Shown: positions 39,501-49,475 of the stretch, piece by piece | Numbering within the stretch: position 1 is the stretch's first letter | Layout of the letters: every line of letters starts with the position of its first letter | DNA from: Apus apus | Lineage: Eukaryota > Chordata > Aves > Apodiformes > Apodidae | DNA: 64,000 nucleotides | Assembly (NCBI RefSeq): GCF_020740795.1 | Contig: NC_067282.1 | Span: 125,979,132-126,043,131, forward strand | Direction: 5' to 3' | Program-made: the position numbers and the translations under genes | The notes under the pieces: generated by a model | Seen by the model: the letters and a program-made list of their open reading frames with translations, nothing else | What the model was told of the DNA's origin: nothing | Database searches by the model: none

Positions 39501-42500
39501 CTAGGATGTGGGGTTCATGGTCAGGACATATTTTGTGTATACATCTCTTACCCGGAGATACATCTGGGCCTGTGACTGATTGACAGGTGGTGAGGTGGTA
39601 TTTCCAAGGAGCACAGACTGTGTCAGGGTTGTAGCACTGGGGGAACTCACGCTCTGTGACCGACTGATCAGCTGAGCTGCTGATGTGGTGGCTAGATTGA
39701 TCTTCCAACATAGAAAAGCCCCGAATCATATATGAAGAGATGGAGGCAAAGAAGTAAGCACAAATTTACTTACTGGGACAAAATCTGGACATCTTACAGT
39801 TTTTTACCCATATCCCATAGGAGACCAAGAAAAACATTCTCATCTTAGAGGCTACACAATCTAAACTAGCCAAAGCCCTGGGTGCTAATCTCATTTGTAT
39901 GCTGAGCCTGAGTACCCCTGTTAGCATGCAGCTGCAGTAAAAGAAATGCATCATTTTCTCCAGCCTCTCAAATAGAGGTAAAAAACCCACAAAGTAATCT
40001 CTACTATACCAACCCATCTACTCTCTGAACAAATCCCAGTTCCTCAATACTCAGTACAAAACCAGATGTCCTCTTATTCAACAAACTACTACTCTGTCCA
40101 AGAAAAAAAGGACATTCCCTTTCAAGTTGCTCATTATTCCTCCTTCTTAGAAGTCCTGATCCTTTTCTAATCCATGACAATATAACCTCAAAGCCAAAGA
40201 GAAATGAGTGTCTACCTTTCCAGCTAAGAGGCCCCTCCCACTCAGAAACCTTCTCTGGTCTCAACGCCCCCCCAGTATTGACAGCACCCCAAATCCTCAA
40301 AGTTGTCTGCATCTTGTGGATTCCCAGTATTCTTAGAAGTTGTGTTTTCCTAGCTGACTGCCTTCCTAAAAGACAAAGAGTAGGAGTAACAAGGCGGGGC
40401 AGGGGGTAGAGACTTTGGTATGTGTGTGAGGGACCAGTTACTTACAGAGGCCTGGGTGGTGGTGGTTTGTTGTGGGGTGCTGGTGTTGGGGGAGCTGGCA
40501 TGTCTACTGGCTGCAATTGTAGCCTACAAGGCAGATGGACAGAGAAATGAATACCTGGAACAAATTTTTCAATCCAGCCAAAATATTTGGCTTTATCACA
40601 ACACCAAATCCCATCACCATCATCTTCCATTTCTGAGAACAGGAGCATAATCTAACCACCACAAATCTGCCACTAGGCAGTTTAGTAACAATGCAATTAT
40701 AGCACTCCAAGTAACCAATTTCAGAGTATAGCAGATACAGTGCATAAGGAATGCAAAGACTATTATATTTTTTTCTCCTCCTTTATGGTCTCATGGGAAT
40801 TCAACTGTATGAGTTTAGTTAGTTTTGTAATGAAGATTTGTACTAAACTGGTGAGAGGATTATAATCCCTCTATGCTATAAAACTGCAGATAGGGATTTT
40901 GAGAACAATTAAATCCTGGACTAATAGCCAAGGAGGACAGCTAATGACTGAATATACTGTTACACAGACAGAACTGTATCCACATCACACACAATCAATC
41001 TTCAGCTGATGGTAAATTCTGGTAGGTGAGCCAAGTTGCTAAAAGAAGAAAAATCACTCTGCAATTATGCATCATAAAATATCTCAATTAGTATAAACAT
41101 ATCTCAATTAAAGAAACACCTTCCTGACTAGATAATATCTACTCCAGATCCCGCTTGCTAGTAACTTGTAACAAAACCAAAACCTGCTAATTTTGAAGAC
41201 AGAAAATTCAGAGGGTACCACCTGAAATTTTGCACAAACAAGACCATGTTTATTCTCAGAGATGGTCTACTTTAATATAGTTTTTAAACCCTACTGCACC
41301 CACTGCTAATTTAACCACCCATCTTTTCTTTAAAGAAGGTGCAGAAGCTAGTCATAGGCCTCTGAAGTGCAAGTTTCCTGATGGGTATGCCAAATTTTAT
41401 CTTCTCCTGATCTGGACCTGAAAACCAAATGAATCTTTGCATCAGGCTTCCAATTTACTAGCTGTTTGTATTGCATTTAGGGACTCATTGTCTCCTGATG
41501 AATCAGGATGACCTCTGTGCACAAGTCACTGTATAGAGAGAGAATCTCTGCATCTTCCCCAGAGAATGATCCAGTTCCTCTCCTTCTGCCCCTTGGCAAC
41601 TCACCTGCTGGACAGCAGCCAGGCTATGAAGCTGGGCACTGCTAAGCTGCTGCTGGAGCATAAACTGATGAAAGTACTGGGCTGCATTGGGCTGTCTCTG
41701 GAGTGCTTGCAGGGCCTAGAGAAAGAGGAAAACCCGGTTGTCAAAAATAGCATGCCCTTGAGGTGTGACTGGAGAGAAATGAAAATGAGGAAACAAGTAA
41801 CAGCCATGACACCTCCCTCAGAAAAAAGAAAAGTCACTAGATTAGCACATCAAAATATGTAGTACAGCTTCAAATTTGGTAACAGACTGATTTACAGGTG
41901 TATTCTAGGGCAACAGAAAGCACATTTGCAAGACTTTAATAAACTCCAGGAATTCGGGGATGTGCATGCTCACACAGGCAGACAAGTGCTCCAGCGTGGC
42001 AGGTACATGGAGGAGATATACTATATAGAGGAATTGGGATAATAAACTGAATTACTTGCTCTAGAACAGCAATCTATTAGATCACAGCATGGATTAAATC
42101 TAAGAGGCCGGACACTTGAGGAGTAACCTATAAAACATGAAGCACAGTATCCGGCTACAGGAACTAAAGACCGCACCTCAAGTATTGTGCTCAGTTTTGG
42201 GCTCCTCACTACAGAAAGGATATTGATGTGCTGGAGCGTGTTCAAAGAAGGGCAACAAAGCTGATGAAGGGTTTGGAGCATATGTTTTACAAGGAGCAGC
42301 TGAGGGAGTTGGGGTTGTTTAGTCTAGAGAAAAAGAGGCTGAGAGGAGACCTCATCACTCTCTACAAGTACCTGAAAGGAGGTTGTAAAGAGGTGGGGAT
42401 TAGTTACAAGTGATCAGACTTGTAACTAATCTAACTTGTAACGGCCTCATGTTGCACCAGGTGAGGTTTAGATTGGATGTTAGGAAAAAGGTCTTCACTT

Positions 42501-42951
42501 TAAAGGGTTACCAAGCATTGGAACAGGCTGCCCGGGGCAGCAGTGGAATCACAATCCCTGGAGGTATTTAAGAGTCATATAGACTCTTAGGGACATGGTT
42601 TAGTTAAGGACTTGTCAGTGTTAGGTTGATGGTTGGACTCAATGATCAAAGGTGTTTTCCAATCAAGGTAATTCTGTGATTCTTTGATCAGGCTTAGCAC
42701 AAGAATTTCTAAATCTGAACACACTGCAGTCCTTTAAGCGTGCTCCCACCTTGACACATGACAGCACAGAACATGAAAGCACTCACCACCGCCTTCCACT
42801 GATGCATATCCCATGACAGATCATAACCACATCTCACCTGTACTGCCTGCCGCTCATAGAGAGACATCTGTGATATCTGAGGACGGGTGCTTCCTCCAGA
42901 ACTGGAGCTCCCACTAGTGGAGCTAGAGTTCTGCTCACTTTCAGTCTCCAT
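27575..42951 (-). CDS. PHC1: Polyhomeotic homolog 1 (PRC1 Polycomb subunit), complete
   Basis: Nuclear PRC1 subunit whose SAM domain polymerises and helps compact Polycomb-repressed chromatin. Fourteen coding exons, 5' to 3': 42951-42838, 41715-41605, 40523-40446, 39701-39552, 38618-38463, 37407-36933, 36617-35857, 31973-31826, 31725-31517, 30991-30877, 30317-30209, 29000-28850, 28262-28031 and 27729-27575 (TAA). All junctions are GT-AG and phases agree: 2964 nt, 987 aa against about 1004 in human. Start METESEQNS; Ser/Thr- and Gln-rich N-terminal half with a polyQ-rich seventh exon (residues 362-615); HD1-like block [19 protein letters not shown] (about 694-735); FCS zinc finger with C783, C786, C802 and C806; basic stretch [12 protein letters not shown] domain from about 912 (W923) to the end (KINVLKET). 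The similarity to human PHC1 is close throughout. A 5' UTR exon ends at 42976 by a CAG acceptor. Confidence 0.97.
28031..28262 (-). other. PHC1: PHC1 exon 13: linker and first half of the SAM domain
   Basis: Encodes residues 860-936: a conserved serine-rich linker ([19 protein letters not shown]), then INPVFL and the SAM start [14 protein letters not shown]. It ends in phase 1 and joins 27729-27575, which supplies the SAM polymerisation half and the stop. Confidence 0.95.
29225..29808 (+). repeat. CR1 LINE 3' fragment in a PHC1 intron
   Basis: Antisense to PHC1, between exons 11 and 12. Shows 'cacttggagtactgtgtcca', 'ggagactgag', 'gagcactggaacaggctccc', 'gggttggactcgatgatctt' and the terminal repeat 'attctgtgattctgtgat'. 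Confidence 0.92.
30209..30317 (-). other. PHC1: PHC1 exon 11: FCS-type zinc finger
   Basis: Encodes [12 protein letters not shown] and [10 protein letters not shown], the C2-C2 FCS finger of polyhomeotic proteins. In the family this finger binds nucleic acid in a sequence-independent way. All four zinc ligands are present. Confidence 0.95.
32090..33072 (+). repeat. CR1 LINE fragment, about 1 kb, in PHC1 intron 7
   Basis: Runs from the reverse-transcriptase end (a remnant reading 'tcctgttcaacatcttcatc aatgacctgg') through the 3' UTR to the tail 'tcctatgattctatgattcc'. The frame is broken by stops, so it is inactive. Antisense to PHC1. Confidence 0.92.
33185..33932 (+). repeat. CR1 LINE 3' fragment in PHC1 intron 7
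   Basis: A second CR1 immediately downstream of the previous one and in the same orientation. Landmarks include 'gccaacagcatcctggcctg', 'ctgaaaggaggttgtaggga', 'cagtggaacaggctacccag' and the tail 'gattctatgattct'. Confidence 0.92.
34540..35561 (+). mobile_element. Probable endogenous-retrovirus LTR-type fragment in PHC1 intron 7
   Basis: Non-coding and repetitive: repeated motifs of the type 'agcccatggaggtccacagtggagcag', 'ccgtggaggacccc', 'ctcccatgggatgg'. A TATA-like 'catatttaaga' lies near 34690. The 3' part ('ttggtgagtgatgtccctgtccttatctc' ... 'gtggtcatccagcagccagccaaggtcaac') resembles the LTR ends of common avian ERVs as I remember them. The 5' boundary and target-site duplication are not clear; no viral gene is seen. 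Orientation is antisense to PHC1. Confidence 0.5.
35857..36617 (-). other. PHC1: PHC1 exon 7: glutamine-rich low-complexity exon (761 bp)
   Basis: The largest coding exon. The N-terminal third is runs of Q with H ([21 protein letters not shown]), followed by Pro/Gln-rich sequence and the conserved [19 protein letters not shown] block. The longest pure Q run is seven, shorter than the human tract as I remember it. It splices directly across a 3.9-kb repeat-filled intron to 31973. Confidence 0.95.
42165..42688 (+). repeat. CR1 LINE 3' fragment in PHC1 intron
   Basis: Between coding exons 1 and 2, antisense to PHC1. Landmarks: 'gtgctggagcgtgttcaaag', 'ggagttggggttgtttagtc', 'gcattggaacaggctgcccg', tail 'aattctgtgattctttgat'. 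Confidence 0.92.
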
Positions 42952-42976
42952 GGTGACAGGATCCCAGCAGCTCAGG
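42952..42976 (-). other. PHC1: PHC1 5' UTR part of the first coding exon
   Basis: On the minus strand a pyrimidine-rich acceptor (ctgtttcag) is followed by 25 bases of leader and an ATG in a good context (gtcaccATGG). This shows that a further non-coding exon exists upstream. Confidence 0.75.
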
Positions 42977-44454
42977 CTGAAACAGACTCAAGATCTACAT
43001 TGACAGAATCGGAAACTAAGTCAGGCTAGAGAAATAACCAAACCAGATTTCAGTGCACTATACAGCTTTTACACTGGAATATCCTGGTACCAGGCTTCTT
43101 GCACAGGGGACTTCTTGCTACAACACAGAGGACAAATGACACTGAGATTCTGAAATTACCCAGAAATTATACTCATGGTTTTAATTTCTATTACCACAGA
43201 CAGAAATGTAATGCACACATTCTTGTATTTTTATTGCCATGCTACAGTTGGAAGCTACAGCATCCTGATTTCTTAAAAATGCATCACGGTAAGCAAGCAG
43301 CTGCAGCTCATTCAGACAATCATTTGGTTACACACTGGATCAGTTCTCCATCAAGGCTAGTGAACCGAAGCAAATTGCACTGTGCTTCCTGTCTCCCACT
43401 GAACTTTGGCAACTTCTGATCCGCTCTTCCTCCAGTCCTACAAGAGGTGTAATTATCCCACAGCTCCCCTGTCTGACTGTAGATATACTAACTCCTTCTA
43501 ATTTAGCTGCCAGCCCTCAACTATTTCTTTCTTCCAGCTACTTGCTGTTCCTGACAGACTGCAACTTTAATATTATACTGAAAGCTGGGATCTGTGTGGC
43601 AAGTTGCTTTCAGGAGGAATGGAGTCAGAAGCAGAGTGGATGAAGGGTTCACTGGCAATACTTGTGAAGGCAAAGCTGCTAAAGAGATCTTGAGAGATCT
43701 TCCAGCAGCAGAGATTTGCAGTGAACCACAGGACTGAGAAAGGTGTCTAGTGAAGGCTTTCATCAGCCAAGAGGAAGAGAACTGAGACTGAAAAGAGTGC
43801 TTAGCAGAAGAGTAATATATTGGGATGATCAGGGAGTCTCCTACAGTAAGAAACATGGGCTATACAGGGTATAATGGTACTAGGGATTCAAGTCACAAGA
43901 GGGAAATCACTGAATAACTTCAGTTATTAGATTCATTCACCCAAATTCTACTGGGAAAAAAAAAAATATCTTTTTAAGAAGTATATCATTCCATATAAGA
44001 TAAAAAAAAAAGCTTCCAATAGTCTAAACAAGACTGGCAGCCTGTTTGTTTCCAACGTACCAGCTGGCTCACCTGAAAACTACCTAAGAGACCTCTAAAG
44101 GAGACACATAGGCTTTCAGGATTCTGTATCACGGGCATAGCCCCTGTATCTACACCTTTCCAAATCCAGAGATTTCGAGCTTCACAGCCCCCACCAAACA
44201 CAACTTTTTCTAGGTGCATAAACAAACAGACCAGTGCAGCAGAAAAAAAGGTGCAACAGTCTCAATTGACAACATTTTGATTTTGGAAAGGTGTTAAGGG
44301 AGGCAGACTACTTTAAAGTAGGGAAACAGCACTACCACTGCAAAGGCTAAATGGCTACATCATGGAACTGCTGCTCCAAATCCACTCCTGGAAATCTGGA
44401 AAACTCTGTAACTGACAAGCAGATAGCTGCTGCTCCAGTCCTAGCTTCCCCATG

Positions 44455-44645
44455 CATCCCTCTGCCCTCCAGTGTGTCCAGTTCTGGAGCCCCCAACATA
44501 AGAAGGACATGGAACTCCTGGAGCAAGTCCAGAGGAGGGCCACAAAGATGATCAGAGGGCTGCAGCCCCTCTCCTATGAAGACAGGCTGGGAGAGTTGGG
44601 GTTGTTCAGCCTGGAGAAGAGAAGGCTCCAGGGAGACCCTAACTG
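44455..44645 (+). repeat. CR1 LINE fragment inside copy A
   Basis: Shows 'gaaggacatggaactcctgg', 'gcaagtccagaggagggcca' and 'gttgttcagcctggagaaga', the conserved CR1 segment before the 3' UTR. It stops abruptly at 'gggagaccctaac'. Confidence 0.85.
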
Positions 44646-45110
44646 ACCACTCTTGCCCTAAGCCAGGCAACTGACAGAAGAAAAAGGTGTTCCTCAAGAA
44701 TAATCAATGGGAGCAAGTACCTGTAGAATGCAGCTTCTCTTCTGAAAGTTGCCAGCCAACTCTGGCACTGGGGCTTCTTCACCCCATGTATACATGTTTC
44801 AACTGTGCACCTCTACATGTGCTTGAGATGGACTGGTCAGAAAACCTCCCCAGAAAATCACTATTACAGCCTTTATCCTGTTTGTTCATCAAAGCTCATT
44901 CCAGGCACCAACACAAATATGATACAATCCACATAAACCCACTAATGTGTCACTGGGTTAATGTCTGAGCCAGCAGCAGTGTGTCAAGGTGGCTAAGAAC
45001 GCCAACAGCATCCTGGCTTGTATCAGGAATAGTGTGGCCAGCGGGACTAGCAAAGTGACTGTCCCTGTGACACTGGTGAGGCCTTGAGTACTGTGTACAG
45101 TTTTGGGCCC
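44471..45110 (+). repeat. 640-bp inverted duplication, copy A (PHC1 intron 1)
   Basis: Composite of a CR1 piece (to about 44645), a stretch of about 330 bp that is not obviously CR1, and the start of a second CR1 piece. The whole 640 bases reappear in reverse orientation at 48541-49180 with only scattered single-base differences (for example ccaactctgg versus ccagctctgg, and gtccctgtga versus gtccccgtga). Both copies are the same length, so there is no net indel. Confidence 0.93.
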
Positions 45111-45482
45111 CACAGTGCAGAGTCCCACAGAGTGGGGAGACCTTATAGTGGCCTTCCAGTACCTGAGGGTGGCCTACAGGAAAGCTGGGTAAAGACTTTA
45201 AACAACAATTTGTAGTGATAAGACAAGAGGGGATGGTTTCAAAGTGGAAGAGAGGACACTTAGATTAGATATTAGGAATAAATTCTTCACCATGAGGGTG
45301 GTGTGACACTGGAACAGGTTGCCCAGAGGAGTTGTGGATACCCCATCCCTGGAAGTTTTCCAAGGACAGACTGGATGGGGCTTTGAGCAACCTGGTCTAG
45401 TGGGAGGTATCCCAGCCTGTGGCAGGGTGTTTGGAACTAGATGATCTTCAAGGTCCATTCCTATCAAAATCATTCTATGATC
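44975..45482 (+). repeat. CR1 LINE 3' fragment overlapping the end of copy A
   Basis: From 'gccaacagcatcctggcttg' through 'cactggaacaggttgcccag' to 'gatgatcttcaaggtccatt' and a terminal 'attctatgatcc'. Only its first part (to 45110) belongs to the inverted duplication; beyond that the two loci carry different CR1 sequence. Confidence 0.88.
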
Positions 45483-47219
45483 CTAACTGGCCAATGATGT
45501 CTTCAGGCACAACTCTTGTTACAGCAAGAAACAGCTGGTCAATATGCCTATCTAGAACATAAAAGCGCTAGAGAAGACTATTATCTTAAAGATCTTCCAC
45601 AGGGGACAGCAACACATAAAATAAATGAAGCCTGAAAATAAGTAAATAAAGAAGGGAGAGGATACAGAGTTTTTTAAAGAAAGAATCTGTGGTAGATAAT
45701 TAAATACTTCAAATGAGATTAAAATGCAAATCAGAGTGAAGTTACACACATATACCAAGTTATCCAGAAGCTCAGGTACCATTAGGAGACAACTTCTATT
45801 CTCTTGCCCACCCTCCACTTCCCTGTGCAGGTTCGTCCCAGCATTTACCTCACTTCTGGTGCTCAATTAGTTTGTTAACTTTGCAGAAAAACTACCTTAA
45901 ACATCCTTTTCTGACAGTTTAGTAAATTAAATTATCTCATTTGTGAGCTAGTGCCAGTGAGAGAGAGAAGGTAAACAAGGTTCATCTTCACTGTAGAACA
46001 CACTCTTACTCTTAAAAGCTGCACCAGGAGAAACCTGGCTTCCAACTTTGTGCTATTTCATTACTAAACAGCAGCACTGATTCTTAAGATACCTAGCATT
46101 TTTGTTGGGATCTCCTTAAAATCAGGTTCTGGCATAAACAGAATCCTCCTGAAACACTACTAGGATGAGAGGCATCAGAAAGTTTTGGTTTCTGCTTAGG
46201 CAAAAGGCCTTTTGGGGACAGGAATAGAAAGAACAGAACAGCTCCACGTTAATCTAATCCAATCCAAACCAGGCTGTTTCCACACAAAACAGCACAAAAT
46301 TTTCACCTTCTTTCCCTTCCTCCAAACCCATCTTCCAGCACCATCCTCTTACAAAATCTAGTGATGGCTAGGCTGTCAGATCTCTTGCCTCAGCTAGCTG
46401 CTCCATGAGATAGATTCCCTACCAAAAATAAGTCTTCCAAAAGATTGGGTTAACCAGCTAATCTTGCAAACACAATAAGTAGATGCCAAGCAAAAAAATA
46501 ACCCCATCCACAAACAACAGCAACAAAAAAAAAAAAAAACAACAACCCAGCGTAACAATGTGGCACTTACTGGAAATTAACCTTTGAACAACAGTTAAAT
46601 TGGATTGAGCCTAACACAGAATTGCACCCTAAAAAAGCAGACACAGAGAAATAAAAGTCCTGTTAACACAATGGCAGGAATAACAGCACAGCAGAAGGGG
46701 AAGGAATGAGAAAACTAGCTCCCAGAGCAGTACAAGCATGAAAACACAGACCCACGAGAGCCTGACCCGCACTGCTGACCTCAGCACACACCAAAAACAC
46801 CACGGGTGCCCTGTCTGTAAGTTCCTGACCTTTCTGAAGTGCAAAAGCAGAAGGGTCAGGCCATCTACTCCAGTCACTGAAAACTAGGCAGGAGGTAGAT
46901 AGGTTCTACTCACTCACCCCAGCCATTCCCCCTGGCACGTGACTCTTGCCTGCAAAATATTTTCAAACCTTAGAACTGAATTAATTGCTTCATTCTCGAG
47001 ATACAAAGTTAGTGCGCAACAGTATGCTCTGGTTTGGGGAAGGAAAATTAGCAAGACTTCTGCAGACTTCTTGGTCTGGGACTCGTGTTCTCTACAGGCC
47101 AGTCCCCAAGCCACACACCCAGCGCCGCGAAGCTGCCGGGACCCGGGACCTCCGCTCCGGGATGCTCCAGGCGCAGCAGCGACCCGGGCACCTCCGCACG
47201 ACGCGCTGCCCGCCCCGCC

Positions 47220-47246
47220 GCTCGCCTCGCCTCGCCTCGCCTCGCC
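47220..47246 (+). repeat. (CTCGC)n pentanucleotide repeat
   Basis: Five tandem copies of CTCGC in the CpG island, adjoining cccgggcg. On the PHC1 strand it reads GCGAG. Confidence 0.85.
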
Positions 47247-47999
47247 CGGGCGAAAGGCTGGGGCCGTGCAGGGCGGCAGCCCCGCCGGCAGCTCGGGCGG
47301 CGAAGTTCAGCGGGAGCGGCGGGAGCGCCCGGCCCGCCCGCAGCCCGCGCGCGCCGCGCGGCAGCCCGGGAGGCGGGGCCCGCGCGGGGAGCCGGGGGCA
47401 GGCGCGCGCTTCAGCCCCGCCGCCGGGGGGCGGGAGCGGAGCGGCGGGGGGAGCTGCTCCCGGGGCCGGGCCGGGCAGACAATAGCTGCTCCGCCGCCGC
47501 TGTCAGCTTCGAGCCCGCCCCGACCGCAGGCAGCTCTCCCCGCCGCTGCCGCCCGCGCCCGGCCTCACCTGCAGCAGCCGCGGCGCTGCCGCGCTCCGCT
47601 CCCGCTCCCGCTCCGCCGGGGCCCCGCGCCCGCCCGCAGGACCCGCGCTCCGGCGCTACCGGAGGGCCCGGGCGCCGCCGCGGACACGCCCCCTGGCGCG
47701 GGCAGCCCGGCGGGGCGGGGCGGGGCGGCACCGGGGGCGCTGCCGGCGGGCGCGGGGCGCGGCCGCGGCCTGGGGGGCACCGGCGGGGGCCCGGGGCGGG
47801 GCCTGCAGGCGCGCGCCGCGCCCGAGGCTGCGGCACCCCTCCCCTGTCCTTTTTTTGTGTTTTTTTTCTTTAAATCTTGGCCGCCGGGGCTCCTCCCGCT
47901 CCGTCACTTCCTCTCCAGGCGCTTCCGGGCACGTGATCCATTTAATTGGGCGCCGCTTGTCGCTGTCCTGGCGGGAACTGCGGCACCGGGGCCTCGCCT

Positions 48000-48076
48000 G
48001 GGGCCGGGGCCGGGGCCGGGGCCGGGGCCGGGGCCGGGGCCGGGGTCGGGGCCGGGGCCGGGGCCGGGGCCGGGGC
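48000..48076 (+). repeat. (GGGGCC)12 hexanucleotide tract
   Basis: Twelve tandem GGGGCC units from 48000 to 48071 plus a partial unit. Eleven are perfect and the eighth is GGGGTC. It lies on the plus strand at the upstream edge of the PHC1 CpG island. Each unit supplies a G4 run, so the tract could form G-quadruplexes. Confidence 0.97.
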
Positions 48077-48299
48077 TGCGGCTGCCGCTGCCCTGCCGAG
48101 CCCAGCCCTGCCGAGCCCTGCCCTGCCCTGCCGGGATTTGGACCTCGGTGCCGCGGTCGTGTCCTCGAGGACAGCAAGGCATCAAAAGTGTTGGTAGGCA
48201 TGGCAGCCTGGCTGAATGGCAGGCACATGGTGCTCTTTGCCATTCAGGGGAGGTGCACGCTGTGTCAGCGCCATCCGTCCTTCTGAGGCAGGGTGCATA

Positions 48300-48690
48300 A
48301 TCACGGGATCCTTTTGGTTGGAAAACACCTGCAGGATCACCTTACTCTGCCAACCATTAGCCTAACTACCAAGTCTAATGCTTAAACCATGTCCCTAAGC
48401 ACCACATCTACATGGCCTTTGAACACCTCCAGAGGTGGTGATTCCACCTCCATCCTGGACAGCCTGTTCCAGTAGTAGCAGACCAGTCACCAGGTTGGTT
48501 GCCCTTCTCTGGACTCACTCCATGTCTTTCTTGCAGTGAGGGGCCCAAAACTGTACACAGTACTCAAGGCCTCACCAGTGTCACGGGGACAGTCACTTTG
48601 CTAGTCCCGCTGGCCACACTATTCCTGATACAAGCCAGGATGCTGTTGGCGTTCTTAGCCACCTTGACACACTGCTGCTGGCTCAGACAT
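48300..48690 (-). repeat. CR1 LINE 3' fragment upstream of PHC1
   Basis: Minus orientation: its 3' tail starts near 48300 ('aatcacgggatccttttggt tggaaaacacc') and runs through 'cctgttccagtag' to 'gatgctgttggcgttcttag'. The part above 48541 lies in inverted-duplication copy B. Confidence 0.88.
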
Positions 48691-49180
48691 TAACCCAGTG
48701 ACACATTAGTGGGTTTATGTGGATTGTATCATATTTGTGTTGGTGCCTGGAATGAGCTTTGATGAACAAACAGGATAAAGGCTGTAATAGTGATTTTCTG
48801 GGGAGGTTTTCTGACCAGTCCATCTCAAGCACATGTAGAGGTGCACAGTTGAAACATGTATACATGGGGTGAAGAAGCCCCAGTGCCAGAGCTGGCTGGC
48901 AACTTTCAGAAGAGAAGCTGCATTCTACAGGTACTTGCTCCCATTGATTATTCTTGAGGAACACCTTTTTCTTCTGTCAGTTGCCTGGCTTAGGGCAAGA
49001 GTGGTCAGTTAGGGTCTCCCTGGAGCCTTCTCTTCTCCAGGCTGAACAACCCCAACTCTCCCAGCCTGTCTTCATAGGAGAGGGGCTGCAGCCCTCTGAT
49101 CATCTTTGTGGCCCTCCTCTGGACTTGCTCCAGGAGTTCCATGTCCTTCTTATGTTGGGGGCTCCAGAACTCGACACAGT
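48541..49180 (-). repeat. 640-bp inverted duplication, copy B (upstream of PHC1)
   Basis: Reverse complement of 44471-45110, equal in length and nearly identical, including the stretch (about 48690-49005) that is not obviously CR1. A 93-codon frame in that stretch differs by one residue between the copies, which reflects sequence identity and is not evidence for a gene. Confidence 0.93.
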
Positions 49181-49475
49181 ATGCCAGGTGGAACTTCATA
49201 AGAATGGAGTAGAGGGGGAGAATCACCCCCCTTGACCTGCTGGCCACATTTCTTTTGGTGCAGCCCAGGACACAGCTGACTTTCTGGGATGCAAGCACAT
49301 ATTGCCAGCTCATGTTGAGCTTCTTGTCTACCATCACCCCCAAGTCCTTCTCGTCTGGGCTGGTTTTGATCCATTCTCCACCCAACCTACTTTTGTTTGT
49401 GCTTAGAATTGCACCAGCCCAGCTGCAGAACCTTGCACTTGGCCTCGTTGAACTTCATGCAGTTTGCATTAAGGT
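49010..49475 (-). repeat. CR1 LINE fragment
   Basis: Minus orientation: 'cttctcttctccaggctgaa', 'catctttgtggccctcctct', 'gccagctcatgttgagcttc' and 'cttggcctcgttgaacttca', the CR1 segment reaching back into the reverse-transcriptase C-terminal region. Up to 49180 it is part of copy B. Confidence 0.9.

Larger units (their letters stand above)
47100..48180 (-). promoter_or_regulatory. PHC1: CpG island, PHC1 promoter and first non-coding exon
   Basis: Roughly 1 kb of GC- and CpG-dense sequence upstream of PHC1. On the minus strand, CTGCTGCAG|GTGAGG gives a strong donor with the exon ending at 47569, the best candidate for the non-coding first exon joining the acceptor at 42976. Upstream on the same strand are a CCAAT box (complement of attgg, 47945-47949) and a palindromic CACGTG E-box (47930-47935) beside an ETS-like cttccgg. 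No TATA box is visible. The transcription start probably lies between 47600 and 47900. Confidence 0.7.

Noticed and set aside
44687-44968. 93-codon frame repeated at 48683-48964 on the other strand with one residue changed
   Set aside because: The apparent conservation is explained by the 640-bp inverted duplication; there is no start context, domain or splice evidence.
46939-48300. 453-codon open frame on the plus strand through the PHC1 CpG island
   Set aside because: Composition is Ala/Gly/Pro/Arg-rich as expected for any frame in GC-rich DNA, it includes the GGGGCC repeat, and overlapping frames on both strands are equally open. No domain or splice structure supports it.
49005-49385. 126-codon minus-strand frame
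   Set aside because: It is a remnant of CR1 reverse-transcriptase C-terminal sequence, truncated and not a host gene.
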